Assembly (NCBI RefSeq): GCF_003837805.1
Contig: NZ_RQIT01000015.1
Coordinates: 62,001 to 126,000, forward strand
Origin: Bradyrhizobium sp. RP6
Lineage (GTDB): Bacteria; Pseudomonadota; Alphaproteobacteria; Rhizobiales; Xanthobacteraceae
Direction of reading: 5' to 3'
Length of the DNA: 64,000 bases
In this document: positions 43,723 to 53,041 of the stretch, piece after piece
Position numbering within the stretch: the first letter of the stretch is position 1
How the letters are laid out: every line of letters begins with the position of its first letter
The notes under the pieces: generated by a model
Database searches by the model: none
Told to the model about the DNA's origin: nothing
What the model saw: the letters and a program-made list of their open reading frames with translations, nothing else
Position numbers and translations under genes: made by a program

Positions 43723-43750
43723 CGCAATTCCCCACTCACCCCTGAACGCC

Positions 43751-44521
43751 TCACCCGCGTCGTTCGACGGACGTCAGCTCCACGATCCAGCCGTCACCCG
43801 TGCGGCTTTGGTGGAGCTGAGGTTGAATATTCCAATATTTAGCGGCTTCGGTCAATTCAGCCTCTACATCTTGACCCTTCAGAAACAGCGCCTTTGCGCC
43901 CTGGCGCATCAGCGGCTCCGCAAAGCCGATGAGTTGATGTAGCGGAGCCAATGCGCGCGCGGTGACGCAATCGACGGGGCCGGTGATTCTATCCACATTA
44001 TCCCCGATCTCAGCGAGATGTACGACCCCCGGAGATGCGGTGACGCGAATAGCTTCGCGCAGGAAAGCCGCCTTCTTGGCGATTCGCTCGACGAGATGGA
44101 CGCTCGCGCCGGACGTCCCCGCCATGGTGCAGGCCAGGACGACACCGGGGAAGCCGCCGCCGCTGCCGAGGTCGGCCCAGCGTTTTGCGGTCGGCGCGAG
44201 ATCGACCAGCTGGAGCGAATCGGCGATGTGCCGCGTCCAGAGATGCGGCAAGGTCGACGGCGCGACCAGATTGGTCTTCGCCTGCCACGCGCGCAGCAGC
44301 GCGATGTAGCGATCGAGCTGAGCTTCGGTTTCACGTGAAACGGGAGCGAGCCTGAGCGCCGCGATCTTGTCAGCTGCGATAATGGCGTCCAGCGCCTGGT
44401 CGTTGGCGCTCGACTTGTCGATTCTCGGCTTGGCCGGCGGTTCGGTTCGACGCCTAGCGCCCTCACCCTCCGCGCTCTTCCCCGATGACGATCTGCGGCG
44501 GCCCGGCCCGGTTTGTTTCAC
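43751..44521 (-). CDS. rsmG: 16S rRNA m7G527 methyltransferase RsmG (GidB)
   Basis: A 256-residue methyltransferase. The SAM-binding motif is ADLGSGGGFPGVV, and the family's LWTRHIADSLQL and CVTARALAPLHQL segments are present. The predicted start is a GTG at 44521; its codons lie inside a parS site (44514-44529), so the first residues (MKQTGPGRR) are dictated by the ParB site. A basic and Ser-rich extension of about 45 residues precedes the usual core. A further parS site is inside the coding region (44327-44342). Confidence 0.92.
   Translation of the reverse strand: MKQTGPGRRRSSSGKSAEGEGARRRTEPPAKPRIDKSSANDQALDAIIAADKIAALRLAPVSRETEAQLDRYIALLRAWQAKTNLVAPSTLPHLWTRHIADSLQLVDLAPTAKRWADLGSGGGFPGVVLACTMAGTSGASVHLVERIAKKAAFLREAIRVTASPGVVHLAEIGDNVDRITGPVDCVTARALAPLHQLIGFAEPLMRQGAKALFLKGQDVEAELTEAAKYWNIQPQLHQSRTGDGWIVELTSVERRG
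44327..44342. promoter_or_regulatory. parS-like site 1 (within rsmG)
   Basis: GGTTTCACGTGAAACG matches 14 of 16 bases of the parS consensus TGTTTCACGTGAAACA and is inside the rsmG coding region. Confidence 0.75.
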
Positions 44522-44529
44522 GTGAAACG
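44514..44529. promoter_or_regulatory. parS site 2 (over the rsmG start)
   Basis: TGTTTCACGTGAAACG matches 15 of 16 consensus bases. It spans the rsmG start codon and ends two bases before the mnmG stop (44531). Confidence 0.85.
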
Positions 44530-44530
44530 C

Positions 44531-46411
44531 CTATGCGATCGCCTTCGAGGTCTTCCGCGCCTCGCGGCGGAGATAGGCCGCAAGGATGCCAAGTGCTGCC
44601 GGCGTCATACCATCGATGCGGCCGGCCTGACCGACCGTGAACGGCCGGGCCTTCTCAAGCTTTGCGCGGACTTCATTGGAGAGACCGGGGACCAGCTGGT
44701 AGTTGACCTCCGACAGCACCATCCCCTCGTCGCGCCGGAAGGCTTCGACGTCGGCGGTTTGGCGCTCCAGATAGACGTCGTACTTCGCGTCGATCTCGAG
44801 ATGGGTGGCGATGACAGGATCGATCGCCGCCAGTTCGGGCCAGATCGCACGAACCTGGCTCCAGGCAATCTCTGGATACGCCATTAGTTCGAAGGCCGAC
44901 CGGCGCTGGCCATCGCGGTTCAGGGACAGTCCGTGCTTGCTCGCCTCGTTCGGAGTGACGGTCAGAGACTTCGACAGTGTCCGGGCCGCGTTGAGAGCCT
45001 CCATCTTGGCGCGGTGATGCCTGATACGGGCACTGCCGACACATCCCAGGGCGATACCCTTTTCGGTCAGGCGCTGGTCCGCATTGTCGGCCCGCAGCGT
45101 CAAACGATACTCGGCCCTGGAGGTGAACATCCGATAGGGCTCGCTAATTCCACGAGTGACGAGGTCGTCGATCATGACGCCAAGATAGCCGTGCGCCCGA
45201 TCGAACACCGTCAGCGCGGCCCCACTGGCGGCCAGTGCCGCATTCAGCCCGGCCACGATGCCCTGCCCTGCGGCTTCTTCGTAGCCGGTGGTGCCGTTGA
45301 TCTGGCCGGCCAGGAACAGCCCGCGCAGGCGCTTGGTCTGGAGGGTCGGATCGAGCTCACGGGGATCGACGTGGTCGTATTCGATCGCGTAGCCCGGCCG
45401 CACCATCTTCACCCGCTCCAGGCCTGGGATGCTGGCGAGGATCGCAAGCTGGACCTCCTCCGGCAGCGAGGTCGAGATGCCATTGGGATAGACCGTCGTA
45501 TCGTCGAGCCCTTCCGGCTCCAGAAAGATCTGATGACCGTCGCGGTCACCGAAGCGGACGATCTTGTCCTCGATCGAAGGGCAATAACGCGGCCCGGAGC
45601 TCTTGATCTGGCCGGAGTACATCGGAGAGCGATGGACATTGGCGCGGATCACCTCATGGGTGGCGGCCGTGGTCCTGGTGATCCCGCACTGGATCTGCGG
45701 GGTCGTGATCCGCTCGGTCAGGACCGACAACGGCTCCGGCGGCTCGTCTCCGGGCTGCATTTCGACGGCGGACCAGTCGATCGTGGTGCCATCCAGACGG
45801 GGCGGCGTGCCGGTCTTGAGGCGCCCGAGGGTGAAGCCGGCACGCTCGAAGGAGCTTGAAAGGCCCATCGCAGGAGCCTCGCCGACACGGCCGGCGGGCC
45901 AACTCTTCTCACCGAGATGGATCAGACCGCGGAGGAATGTACCGGTGGTAACCACAACCGCACCTGCGCGCAGCTCCCGACCATCAGCCAGGCGAAGACC
46001 TGTGACCCGCCCTTCGGCCACGATCAGCTCGTCAGCCTCGCCTTCGATGACCGAAAGGCCCCCGGTCTCCCGGATCGCGGTCTGCATGGCAGCCGCATAA
46101 AGCTTCCGGTCAGCCTGGGCTCGCGGGCCACGAACAGCGGGGCCCTTCCGCCGATTGAGAACACGAAACTGGATGCCACCGGCGTCGCCCACGCGACCCA
46201 TCAGGCCATCCAGGGCGTCGATCTCTCGGACGAGATGACCCTTGCCGAGACCACCAATGGCCGGATTGCAGGACATCGCGCCGACCGTCGCGAAACGGTG
46301 CGTGACCAGAACGGTCGAGGCACCCATCCGCGCAGCAGCGGCCGCGGCCTCACAGCCGGCGTGACCGCCGCCAATCACAATGACGTCGAAACTCTCTCGC
46401 TCTGTTCGCAT
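44531..46411 (-). CDS. mnmG: tRNA U34 5-carboxymethylaminomethyl modification enzyme MnmG (GidA)
   Basis: A 626-residue FAD enzyme that, with MnmE, installs (carboxymethyl)aminomethyl groups at the wobble uridine of certain tRNAs. The FAD motif is IVIGGGHAGCEAA (about residues 12-24), family blocks SCNPAIGGLGKGH and GLFLAGQINGTTGYEEAAGQ follow. The C-terminus is normal (AYLRREARKTSKAIA). MnmE is its functional partner, 388 bases upstream on the same strand, with parS sites between. Confidence 0.96.
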   Translation of the reverse strand: MRTERESFDVIVIGGGHAGCEAAAAAARMGASTVLVTHRFATVGAMSCNPAIGGLGKGHLVREIDALDGLMGRVGDAGGIQFRVLNRRKGPAVRGPRAQADRKLYAAAMQTAIRETGGLSVIEGEADELIVAEGRVTGLRLADGRELRAGAVVVTTGTFLRGLIHLGEKSWPAGRVGEAPAMGLSSSFERAGFTLGRLKTGTPPRLDGTTIDWSAVEMQPGDEPPEPLSVLTERITTPQIQCGITRTTAATHEVIRANVHRSPMYSGQIKSSGPRYCPSIEDKIVRFGDRDGHQIFLEPEGLDDTTVYPNGISTSLPEEVQLAILASIPGLERVKMVRPGYAIEYDHVDPRELDPTLQTKRLRGLFLAGQINGTTGYEEAAGQGIVAGLNAALAASGAALTVFDRAHGYLGVMIDDLVTRGISEPYRMFTSRAEYRLTLRADNADQRLTEKGIALGCVGSARIRHHRAKMEALNAARTLSKSLTVTPNEASKHGLSLNRDGQRRSAFELMAYPEIAWSQVRAIWPELAAIDPVIATHLEIDAKYDVYLERQTADVEAFRRDEGMVLSEVNYQLVPGLSNEVRAKLEKARPFTVGQAGRIDGMTPAALGILAAYLRREARKTSKAIA

Positions 46412-46467
46412 AGTCGGACTTCTATCCCAGAGCGAAAAAAGCCGGAAGTGGAAACTCGGGGCGGCAG

Positions 46468-46483
46468 TGTTTCACGTGAAACA
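46468..46483. promoter_or_regulatory. parS site 3, perfect
   Basis: TGTTTCACGTGAAACA, identical to the consensus parS 16-mer, 57 bases upstream of the mnmG start. Confidence 0.93.
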
Positions 46484-46508
46484 ACAAGGCGGAGGCTGAT
46501 CCACTTTT

Positions 46509-46535
46509 GCGAAAACAACCCCATGCACAGTAGAA
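46509..46535. repeat. 27-base shared element, copy 2
   Basis: Identical over 27 bases (GCGAAAACAACCCC...CACAGTAGAA) to 12314-12340; here it lies between parS sites 3 and 4. Confidence 0.7.
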
Positions 46536-46554
46536 AGGGCGTTGTAGGCGTTTC

Positions 46555-46570
46555 TGTTTCACGTGAACCG
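46555..46570. promoter_or_regulatory. parS-like site 4
   Basis: TGTTTCACGTGAACCG matches 14 of 16 consensus bases; the right arm is degraded. Confidence 0.65.
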
Positions 46571-46713
46571 TATGGGGTCCGGGACGAGCAATGGCGGGGC
46601 TCATGCAGCAACGATCGGACCCCCCAACGGAGAGCACGATCGACCTCCAGCCCCAGCTTCCACACCTTACGAAGCGGCATCAATTCCGCGGTGAACCACC
46701 GAAACTATATCGG

Positions 46714-46729
46714 TGTTTCACGTGAAACA
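46714..46729. promoter_or_regulatory. parS site 5, perfect
   Basis: TGTTTCACGTGAAACA, identical to consensus, 71 bases after the mnmE stop. Confidence 0.93.
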
Positions 46730-46799
46730 AGCGGAGATCCGTTGCTTCTGTCGCAGGAAAGATTGGAACAAGTCCTAGTTCTACAATGAAGAACTAGCG

Positions 46800-48158
46800 C
46801 TACTTTCCGATGCAGAATCTCTGAAAGATCGCCCCGAGGACGTCCTCGACGTCCACTCGCCCCAACAGTCGGCCCAGGGCGTAAGCGGCGGCACGCAGCT
46901 CTTCGGCCGCCAGCTCTTCGCCATCTTCTACAAGCTCCAGACTCCGGCGCAAGCTGCCTGACGCCTGACGCAGCAAATCGCGATGTCGCGCCCGGGTCAC
47001 CAATGCGCCCTCGGTCGTTCCGAAGAACTTGGCCGAGAATGTCACGAGCGCCTCGACCAGTTCCGGAATGCCATCGCCCCGGCTGGCGGAGATCGCGAAC
47101 TCGCCCGGCGTCATGCCGTTCTCGCCCCCGCCAAGATCGATCTTGTTGCGAACGATCCAGACCGAGCCGCCCGACGAAGCAGCACCGTCACCAGACCTCC
47201 GAAGCGAGCGCACGGCTTCCGGGTCGACAGCCTGCCCGCCCTCCACCAGCCACAGAACCAGATCGGCGTCCTCGGCTCGCGCCCGCGCCCGACGCACGCC
47301 CTCCTGCTCCACAGGATCATCGGTCTCGCGAATGCCCGCAGTGTCGATGACAGTGACGGGATAGCCATCGAGATCGAGCTGCACCTCGATGACGTCGCGC
47401 GTGGTGCCGGCATGAGGCGAGACGATCGCGACCTCGCGCCGCGCGAGCTGATTGATCAGCGTCGACTTGCCGACGTTCGGCTCGCCCGCAATCGCAACCA
47501 CCAAGCCGTCGCGCAGACGTTCAGCTTGTCCCTGTGCCGCAAGGACTTTTGAGATTTCATCATGCAGCGCCTGGATTGCCTTGACTGCCGGCGCCATCAA
47601 TTCGGCCGGCACGTCGCCCTCGTCGGAGAAGTCGATTCCGGCCTCGATCAGCGCGGACGCCTCGATGATGCGGTCGCGCCAGTCGCGCGCGCGATCGCCG
47701 AGCAGGCCTTGCAACTGGCGCAACGCCTGGCGTCGTTGCCGGTCGGTGTCGGCGTGGATGAGGTCGTCGAGACCCTCGGCCTCGGTGAGGTCGAGCTTGC
47801 CATTCTCGAAGGCGCGCCGGGTGAACTCGCCGGGCTCAGCCGCGCGTGTATTCGGAATATCTGAAATAGCGGCGAGGAGCGCCGCCAGTACTGCTCGACC
47901 ACCATGGACGTGAAATTCGGCGATGTCCTCGCCGGTTGCGCTGGCCGGTCCTGGAAACCAGAGTACCACCGCGTCGTCGATCGGCTGGCCCGCGCGGTCC
48001 CGGAGCAGTCGGCGGCTGGCCTGTCGCGGCGCCGGCTGCCGGCCTCCAAGCGTTGTCAGCACCAGTCCGGCTTGCGATCCAGAGACGCGCACCACGGCGA
48101 TCGCACTCGGCGTCCGGCCGGATGACAACGCAAAAATGGTCTGGTCTTGCGGATGCAT
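46800..48158 (-). CDS. mnmE: tRNA modification GTPase MnmE (TrmE)
   Basis: A 452-residue tRNA-modifying GTPase. The N-terminal tetrahydrofolate-type domain begins MHPQDQTIFALSSGR; the G1 P-loop is GEPNVGKS at 225-232 and G3 is DTAGI at 272-276. The C-terminus ends FCIGK, the required C-x-G-K. It works with MnmG at tRNA wobble uridines. It is transcribed away from the candidate origin, like rho and mnmG. Confidence 0.96.
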   Translation of the reverse strand: MHPQDQTIFALSSGRTPSAIAVVRVSGSQAGLVLTTLGGRQPAPRQASRRLLRDRAGQPIDDAVVLWFPGPASATGEDIAEFHVHGGRAVLAALLAAISDIPNTRAAEPGEFTRRAFENGKLDLTEAEGLDDLIHADTDRQRRQALRQLQGLLGDRARDWRDRIIEASALIEAGIDFSDEGDVPAELMAPAVKAIQALHDEISKVLAAQGQAERLRDGLVVAIAGEPNVGKSTLINQLARREVAIVSPHAGTTRDVIEVQLDLDGYPVTVIDTAGIRETDDPVEQEGVRRARARAEDADLVLWLVEGGQAVDPEAVRSLRRSGDGAASSGGSVWIVRNKIDLGGGENGMTPGEFAISASRGDGIPELVEALVTFSAKFFGTTEGALVTRARHRDLLRQASGSLRRSLELVEDGEELAAEELRAAAYALGRLLGRVDVEDVLGAIFQRFCIGK

Positions 48159-48470
48159 GGCCTATTTGTCCGGCTCCCACTGAAAACGCAAACATCCGTT
48201 TCAGCCGGCGTGCGGCAGAATTTGCTGCACCAGATCTCGCAACGACGAATATATTGCAGTGCAATATAATTACAGCATTTCTGCTGCAAGAATGCCTCCT
48301 CGTACGGAGACTAGGTCGAGCAAAACTCAAGGATCATTTCGAAATATCAACAGGCTAGATGAAAGCGCGCGAGGTGGCGAGCCGCCCCTCCCATGCTGCA
48401 CCTCTGCTGCAGCAAACCCGTACAAAAAAGGGCGCCCGAAGGCGCCCTCTGGTTCTTTGCTGCACCGCAC
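48159..48470. other. Gap between mnmE and rho
   Basis: 312 bases with no gene; AT-richer than its neighbours in the middle (TATATTGCAGTGCAATATAA at 48249-48268, itself a palindrome that may be the mnmE promoter region) and bearing the rho terminator at 48430-48447. Confidence 0.55.
48424..48447 (-). terminator. Intrinsic terminator of rho
   Basis: On the minus strand GGGCGCC-TTCG-GGCGCCC is followed by TTTTTT. The stem (48430-48436 and 48441-48447) is perfect and lies about 24 bases behind the rho stop, so rho itself ends at a Rho-independent site. Confidence 0.9.
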
Positions 48471-49736
<1,266 letters not shown>

Positions 49737-49986
49737 TGGGGTGGTCCTGTGGAGTAACCTGAGAAGAGGGGGGTGCGAGGAGGCTCTGAAATGCGGACGT
49801 GAGAAGGCAAGGTCCGCAGGACTGGCAAGGTGAGTGCCGGGAGGCTTCAAACCTGATGCGGTGTCCGGCTTCTGGAAAGCCCGGACACGACCACATCCGC
49901 CTGCGTTGGGTGGGATGTCACCAATATAGAAAATCGCTTCCAGCTCCGCAAGCCGAAGCGCTGAGCTAATCGTCGGCGCGCGGTGC
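49737..49986 (-). promoter_or_regulatory. rho promoter and leader
   Basis: A sigma-70-like promoter reads TTGCGG (49951-49946), a 17-base spacer, then TATATT (49928-49923). The predicted start leaves a leader of about 180 bases. It contains an 8-bp hairpin (GTGTCCGG 49861-49868 with CCGGACAC 49881-49888). Long rho leaders are targets for autoregulation in other bacteria. Confidence 0.5.
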
Positions 49987-50409
49987 CTAGAACGGCTTCA
50001 CGATCACCATGATGACGATCAAAATCATCAGAACGGTCGGCACCTCATTGATTATTCGATAGAATTTCTGGCTCCGCGGGCGCCGGTCGGCGGCGAAATC
50101 CTTCAGCCAACGGGAAAAAAAGCCGTGGACCGCGGACATCGTCAGGACCAATGCCAGTTTTACGTGCAACCAGGGCGACGCGAACCAATGGCCGGACCAC
50201 GCGAGATAGAGACCGGCCAGCCAGGTCACGATCATGGCCGGGTTGATGATCGCCTTGAGCAGCCGGCGTTCCATGATCTTGAACGTTTCCGATTGCTTCG
50301 AGCCGACCTCGGCTTCGCAATGATAAACGAACAGCCGCGGCAGATAGAGCATGCCGGCCATCCAGGAGATGACGGCGATCACGTGCAGCGCCTTGATCCA
50401 CTCATACAT
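49987..50409 (-). CDS. hemJ: Protoporphyrinogen oxidase HemJ
   Basis: A 140-residue membrane protein with four hydrophobic segments that oxidises protoporphyrinogen IX to protoporphyrin IX in haem synthesis. The conserved His9 (MYEWIKALHVIAVISWMAG) and PRLFVYHCEA motif are present, as is the Arg/Lys-rich loop SRWLKDFAADRRPRS. The start at 50409 is preferred because the upstream 39 residues are not part of the family. It is the last gene before the candidate origin. Confidence 0.9.
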   Translation of the reverse strand: MYEWIKALHVIAVISWMAGMLYLPRLFVYHCEAEVGSKQSETFKIMERRLLKAIINPAMIVTWLAGLYLAWSGHWFASPWLHVKLALVLTMSAVHGFFSRWLKDFAADRRPRSQKFYRIINEVPTVLMILIVIMVIVKPF

Positions 50410-50930
50410 GCCGGCAGCCTTCCCTGTCTTGCTTTGCGTGTTTCCAGACGCGAGCCGGCATCCATATCGCTCGAATGCGCCCTGTCTCACCGAACAGTGG
50501 ATGGAACGAGTTCGGTAAGAATTCATTCATAGATTTGGGTGCACACACATATCCGCGTGCTCGGCTCTTCTAAACCTAAAACTTTTAGAATCTTAAGGTT
50601 TGAGTCTTAGTGACCGTGGATTGGACTCACACAATTCCGTCCGCCACTTCACGCGCGCTTGTTCACATCCATCAACATATCCTGCGCGACCGCGAGCCGT
50701 TCGGATAAGCCGCCCGGACTCAAAGGCTTGCGCTTGTCCGTCGGCAGCTTATCAAGAGGATTGTCCGCGCAATCCCGCTTGCCCCATCGCAGGGCTGCGG
50801 AGTTGTCCTGACGGGCAGCGGTGTGAAGAAAATTGGCCGTTGTCCCGCCCCTGGTGTCGCACATCCCTTTCCAAGGGGTTAAGCTCCACAGAAATCCACA
50901 AACCGCCCCGCCCTCATACAAAGAGTTTTT
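50410..50930. other. Candidate chromosome replication origin (oriC) region
   Basis: 521 bases without a gene, between hemJ (leftward) and ppsR (rightward), the position of oriC in Caulobacter and Rickettsia (next to RP001/ppsR). An AT-rich core at about 50511-50625 holds nested inverted repeats (AAACCT/AGGTTT and CTAAAA/TTTTAG). To its right are DnaA-box-like sites with 7 of 9 consensus matches (TTATCCGAA on the minus strand near 50702, TTATCAAGA near 50749, AAATCCACA at about 50892) and four TTGTCC hexamers (50734, 50761, 50803, 50840). No perfect TTATCCACA was found. The genes on each side read outward. Confidence 0.6.
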
Positions 50931-51776
50931 GTGCCGACCTCGAACAATTATTTCCATCTGCATCTGGTCTCCGACTCCACCGGTGAGACGCTCATCACCG
51001 TGGCGCGCGCGGTCGCGGCCCAATACGCCAACGTGACGCCGGTCGAGCACGTCTATCCGCTGGTGCGCAGCCAGAAGCAGCTCGACCGCGTGCTCGATGA
51101 GATCGAGGAAGCGCCGGGGATCGTGCTGTTCACGCTGCTCGAAAAGGATCTGGTCGCCAGGCTCGAGGGCAAGTGCAAGCAGATCAATGTTCCCAGCCTG
51201 TCGATCATCGGGCCGGTGATGCAGCTGTTCGAAGCCTATCTGGGAGCAGCGACCACCGGCCGCGTCGGCGCCCAGCACGTCCTCAATGCGGAATATTTCA
51301 AGCGCATCGACGCGTTGAACTACACGATGATTCATGACGATGGTCAGCACGTCGAAGGTCTCAACGAGGCCGACGTGGTCCTGGTCGGCGTATCCCGGAC
51401 GTCGAAGACGCCGACCTCGATCTATCTCGCCAATCGCGGCATCCGCACCGCCAACGTGCCGCTGGTTCCGGGCATTCCGGTGCCCTCGCAACTGGAGACG
51501 CTGACGCGGCCGCTGGTCGTCAGCCTGCACGCGACGCCCGAACGCCTGATTCAGATCCGCCAGAATCGCCTGCTCTCCATGGGCGCTGAATCCGGCAGCG
51601 GCAGCGACACCTATACCGACAAGCAGTCGGTCACCGAGGAGGTCGCGTTCGCGCGCAAGCTCAGTGCCAAGCACGACTGGCCGCTGCTGGACGTCACGCG
51701 CCGCTCGATCGAGGAAACCGCGGCGGCGATCATGAAGCTGTATAGCGATCGCCAACGCAACCGGCCGTCGGAATAG
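50931..51776 (+). CDS. ppsR: Pyruvate, phosphate dikinase / PEP synthase regulatory protein
   Basis: A 281-residue bifunctional serine/threonine kinase and phosphorylase of the DUF299 family that switches PEP synthase or PPDK off and on. The P-loop-like GVSRTSKT lies at residues 153-160 and the N-terminus is LHLVSDSTGETL. The GTG at 50931 is the start; it borders the candidate origin. It is the first gene of the rightward group maf, coaE, dnaQ. Confidence 0.88.
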   Translation: MPTSNNYFHLHLVSDSTGETLITVARAVAAQYANVTPVEHVYPLVRSQKQLDRVLDEIEEAPGIVLFTLLEKDLVARLEGKCKQINVPSLSIIGPVMQLFEAYLGAATTGRVGAQHVLNAEYFKRIDALNYTMIHDDGQHVEGLNEADVVLVGVSRTSKTPTSIYLANRGIRTANVPLVPGIPVPSQLETLTRPLVVSLHATPERLIQIRQNRLLSMGAESGSGSDTYTDKQSVTEEVAFARKLSAKHDWPLLDVTRRSIEETAAAIMKLYSDRQRNRPSE

Positions 51777-51785
51777 TCTTTCGCC

Positions 51786-52394
51786 ATGGCTCCGTGGTGC
51801 GGCACATCCCCGCTGGTCCTGGCCTCACAAAGCAGCGCGCGCAAAATGCTGCTGGCCAATGCCGGGCTCGAATTCGAGGCCGTGACGGCCGATATCGACG
51901 AGCGCGGCATTCAAGCCGCCTCAAGACTATCAAACCCGCGCGAGATCGCCCTGTTGTTGGCCCGAGAAAAGGCCAGGGCGGTTTCGGCCGCTCGTCCAGG
52001 AAGCTACGTGATCGGCGCCGATCAGACACTGGCTCTCGGGATGCGTCTCTTCAACAAGCCTGCCGGTCGCGCGCAGGCGTTGGCGCAGTTGCGCGATCTC
52101 GCCGGCAAGAGCCATGAGCTGAATTCCGCGGTGGTCGTGGCGCGTGACGGCAAGATCGTTTTCGAGGACGTCTCGGTCGCCCGCATGACCATGCGAGAGA
52201 TGACCGAGGCCGAGCTTTCGGCTTATCTCGACGCCGCCGGCGATGCCGTCACGACCAGCGTGGGCGCCTATCAGCTCGAGGGCCTCGGCGTCCATCTGTT
52301 CGAGCGCATCGAGGGCGATCATTTCACGATTCTCGGCCTGCCGCTGCTGCCGCTGCTTGCGTACCTGCGGAGCGAGCAGCTAATTGCGGTGTAG
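51786..52394 (+). CDS. Maf-like nucleoside triphosphate pyrophosphatase
   Basis: A 202-residue housecleaning pyrophosphatase. SPLVLASQSSARKMLLANAG is the usual start and VIGADQTL carries the catalytic Asp. It probably removes modified nucleotides such as dTTP/UTP analogues and may affect septum formation when overproduced. It is nine bases downstream of ppsR. aroE, which often follows it in alphaproteobacteria, is absent here. Confidence 0.88.
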   Translation: MAPWCGTSPLVLASQSSARKMLLANAGLEFEAVTADIDERGIQAASRLSNPREIALLLAREKARAVSAARPGSYVIGADQTLALGMRLFNKPAGRAQALAQLRDLAGKSHELNSAVVVARDGKIVFEDVSVARMTMREMTEAELSAYLDAAGDAVTTSVGAYQLEGLGVHLFERIEGDHFTILGLPLLPLLAYLRSEQLIAV

Positions 52395-52414
52395 ATGCGA
52401 AAGGCTGGGTGCTG

Positions 52415-53014
52415 ATGCGGATCCTCGGACTGACCGGCTCGATCGGGATGGGCAAATCCACCACCGCCAAATTGTTCGCGGAGGCTGGCGTTCCCGTTTA
52501 CGACGCCGATGCCGCCGTGCATCAGCTCTATGAAGGCGAGGCAGCCCCCGCGATCGAGGCTGCCTTCCCTGGCACCACCGTCGACGGCAAGGTCGACCGC
52601 ACAAAACTGTCGGCGCGCGTGGTGCACGATCCTGCCGCGATCAAGCAGCTCGAGCAGATCGTTCATCCGATGCTGGGCGCCTCCCGGCAGAAATTCTTCG
52701 CCGATGCCGAGGCCGCCAAGGCGCCGGTCGTCGTGCTCGACATCCCGTTGCTGTTCGAGACCGGTGGCGAGAAGCGGGTCGATGCCGTGGTCGTGGTCTC
52801 GACCTCCCCGGAACTGCAGCGCGAGCGGGTGCTGGCGCGGGGCACGATGGACGAGGCAAAACTCGACGCCATCATTGCCAAGCAGATGCCCGACGCCGAG
52901 AAGCGCAAACGCGCCGATTTCGTAGTGGATACGTCACACGGACTTGAGCCGGTGCGGGCGCAAATCGCGCACATCCTGGCCGAGGTCGTTAAGATGCCGC
53001 AGCGGCGAGCCTGA
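52415..53014 (+). CDS. coaE: Dephospho-CoA kinase
   Basis: A 199-residue kinase that performs the last step of coenzyme A synthesis. The P-loop is GSIGMGKS at residues 8-15 and the lid/CoA regions are normal (VYDADAAVHQLY, IPLLFETGGEKRVD). The ATG at 52415 is preferred over a GTG two codons earlier. It follows maf by 20 bases. Confidence 0.94.
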   Translation: MRILGLTGSIGMGKSTTAKLFAEAGVPVYDADAAVHQLYEGEAAPAIEAAFPGTTVDGKVDRTKLSARVVHDPAAIKQLEQIVHPMLGASRQKFFADAEAAKAPVVVLDIPLLFETGGEKRVDAVVVVSTSPELQRERVLARGTMDEAKLDAIIAKQMPDAEKRKRADFVVDTSHGLEPVRAQIAHILAEVVKMPQRRA

Positions 53015-53041
53015 TTCGCCGTCTCACACGGCTCTCAAGAC

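Larger units (their letters stand above)
46412..46799. other. mnmG-mnmE gap carrying three parS sites
   Basis: 388 bases without a convincing gene. It has parS sites at 46468, 46555 and 46714 (two perfect) and the 27-base shared element at 46509-46535. The short open frames here have no recognisable products. Confidence 0.75.

Noticed and set aside
46412..46799. Small protein genes in the mnmG-mnmE gap
   Set aside because: The open frames run through parS sites and the shared word, with no matching protein pattern on either strand.
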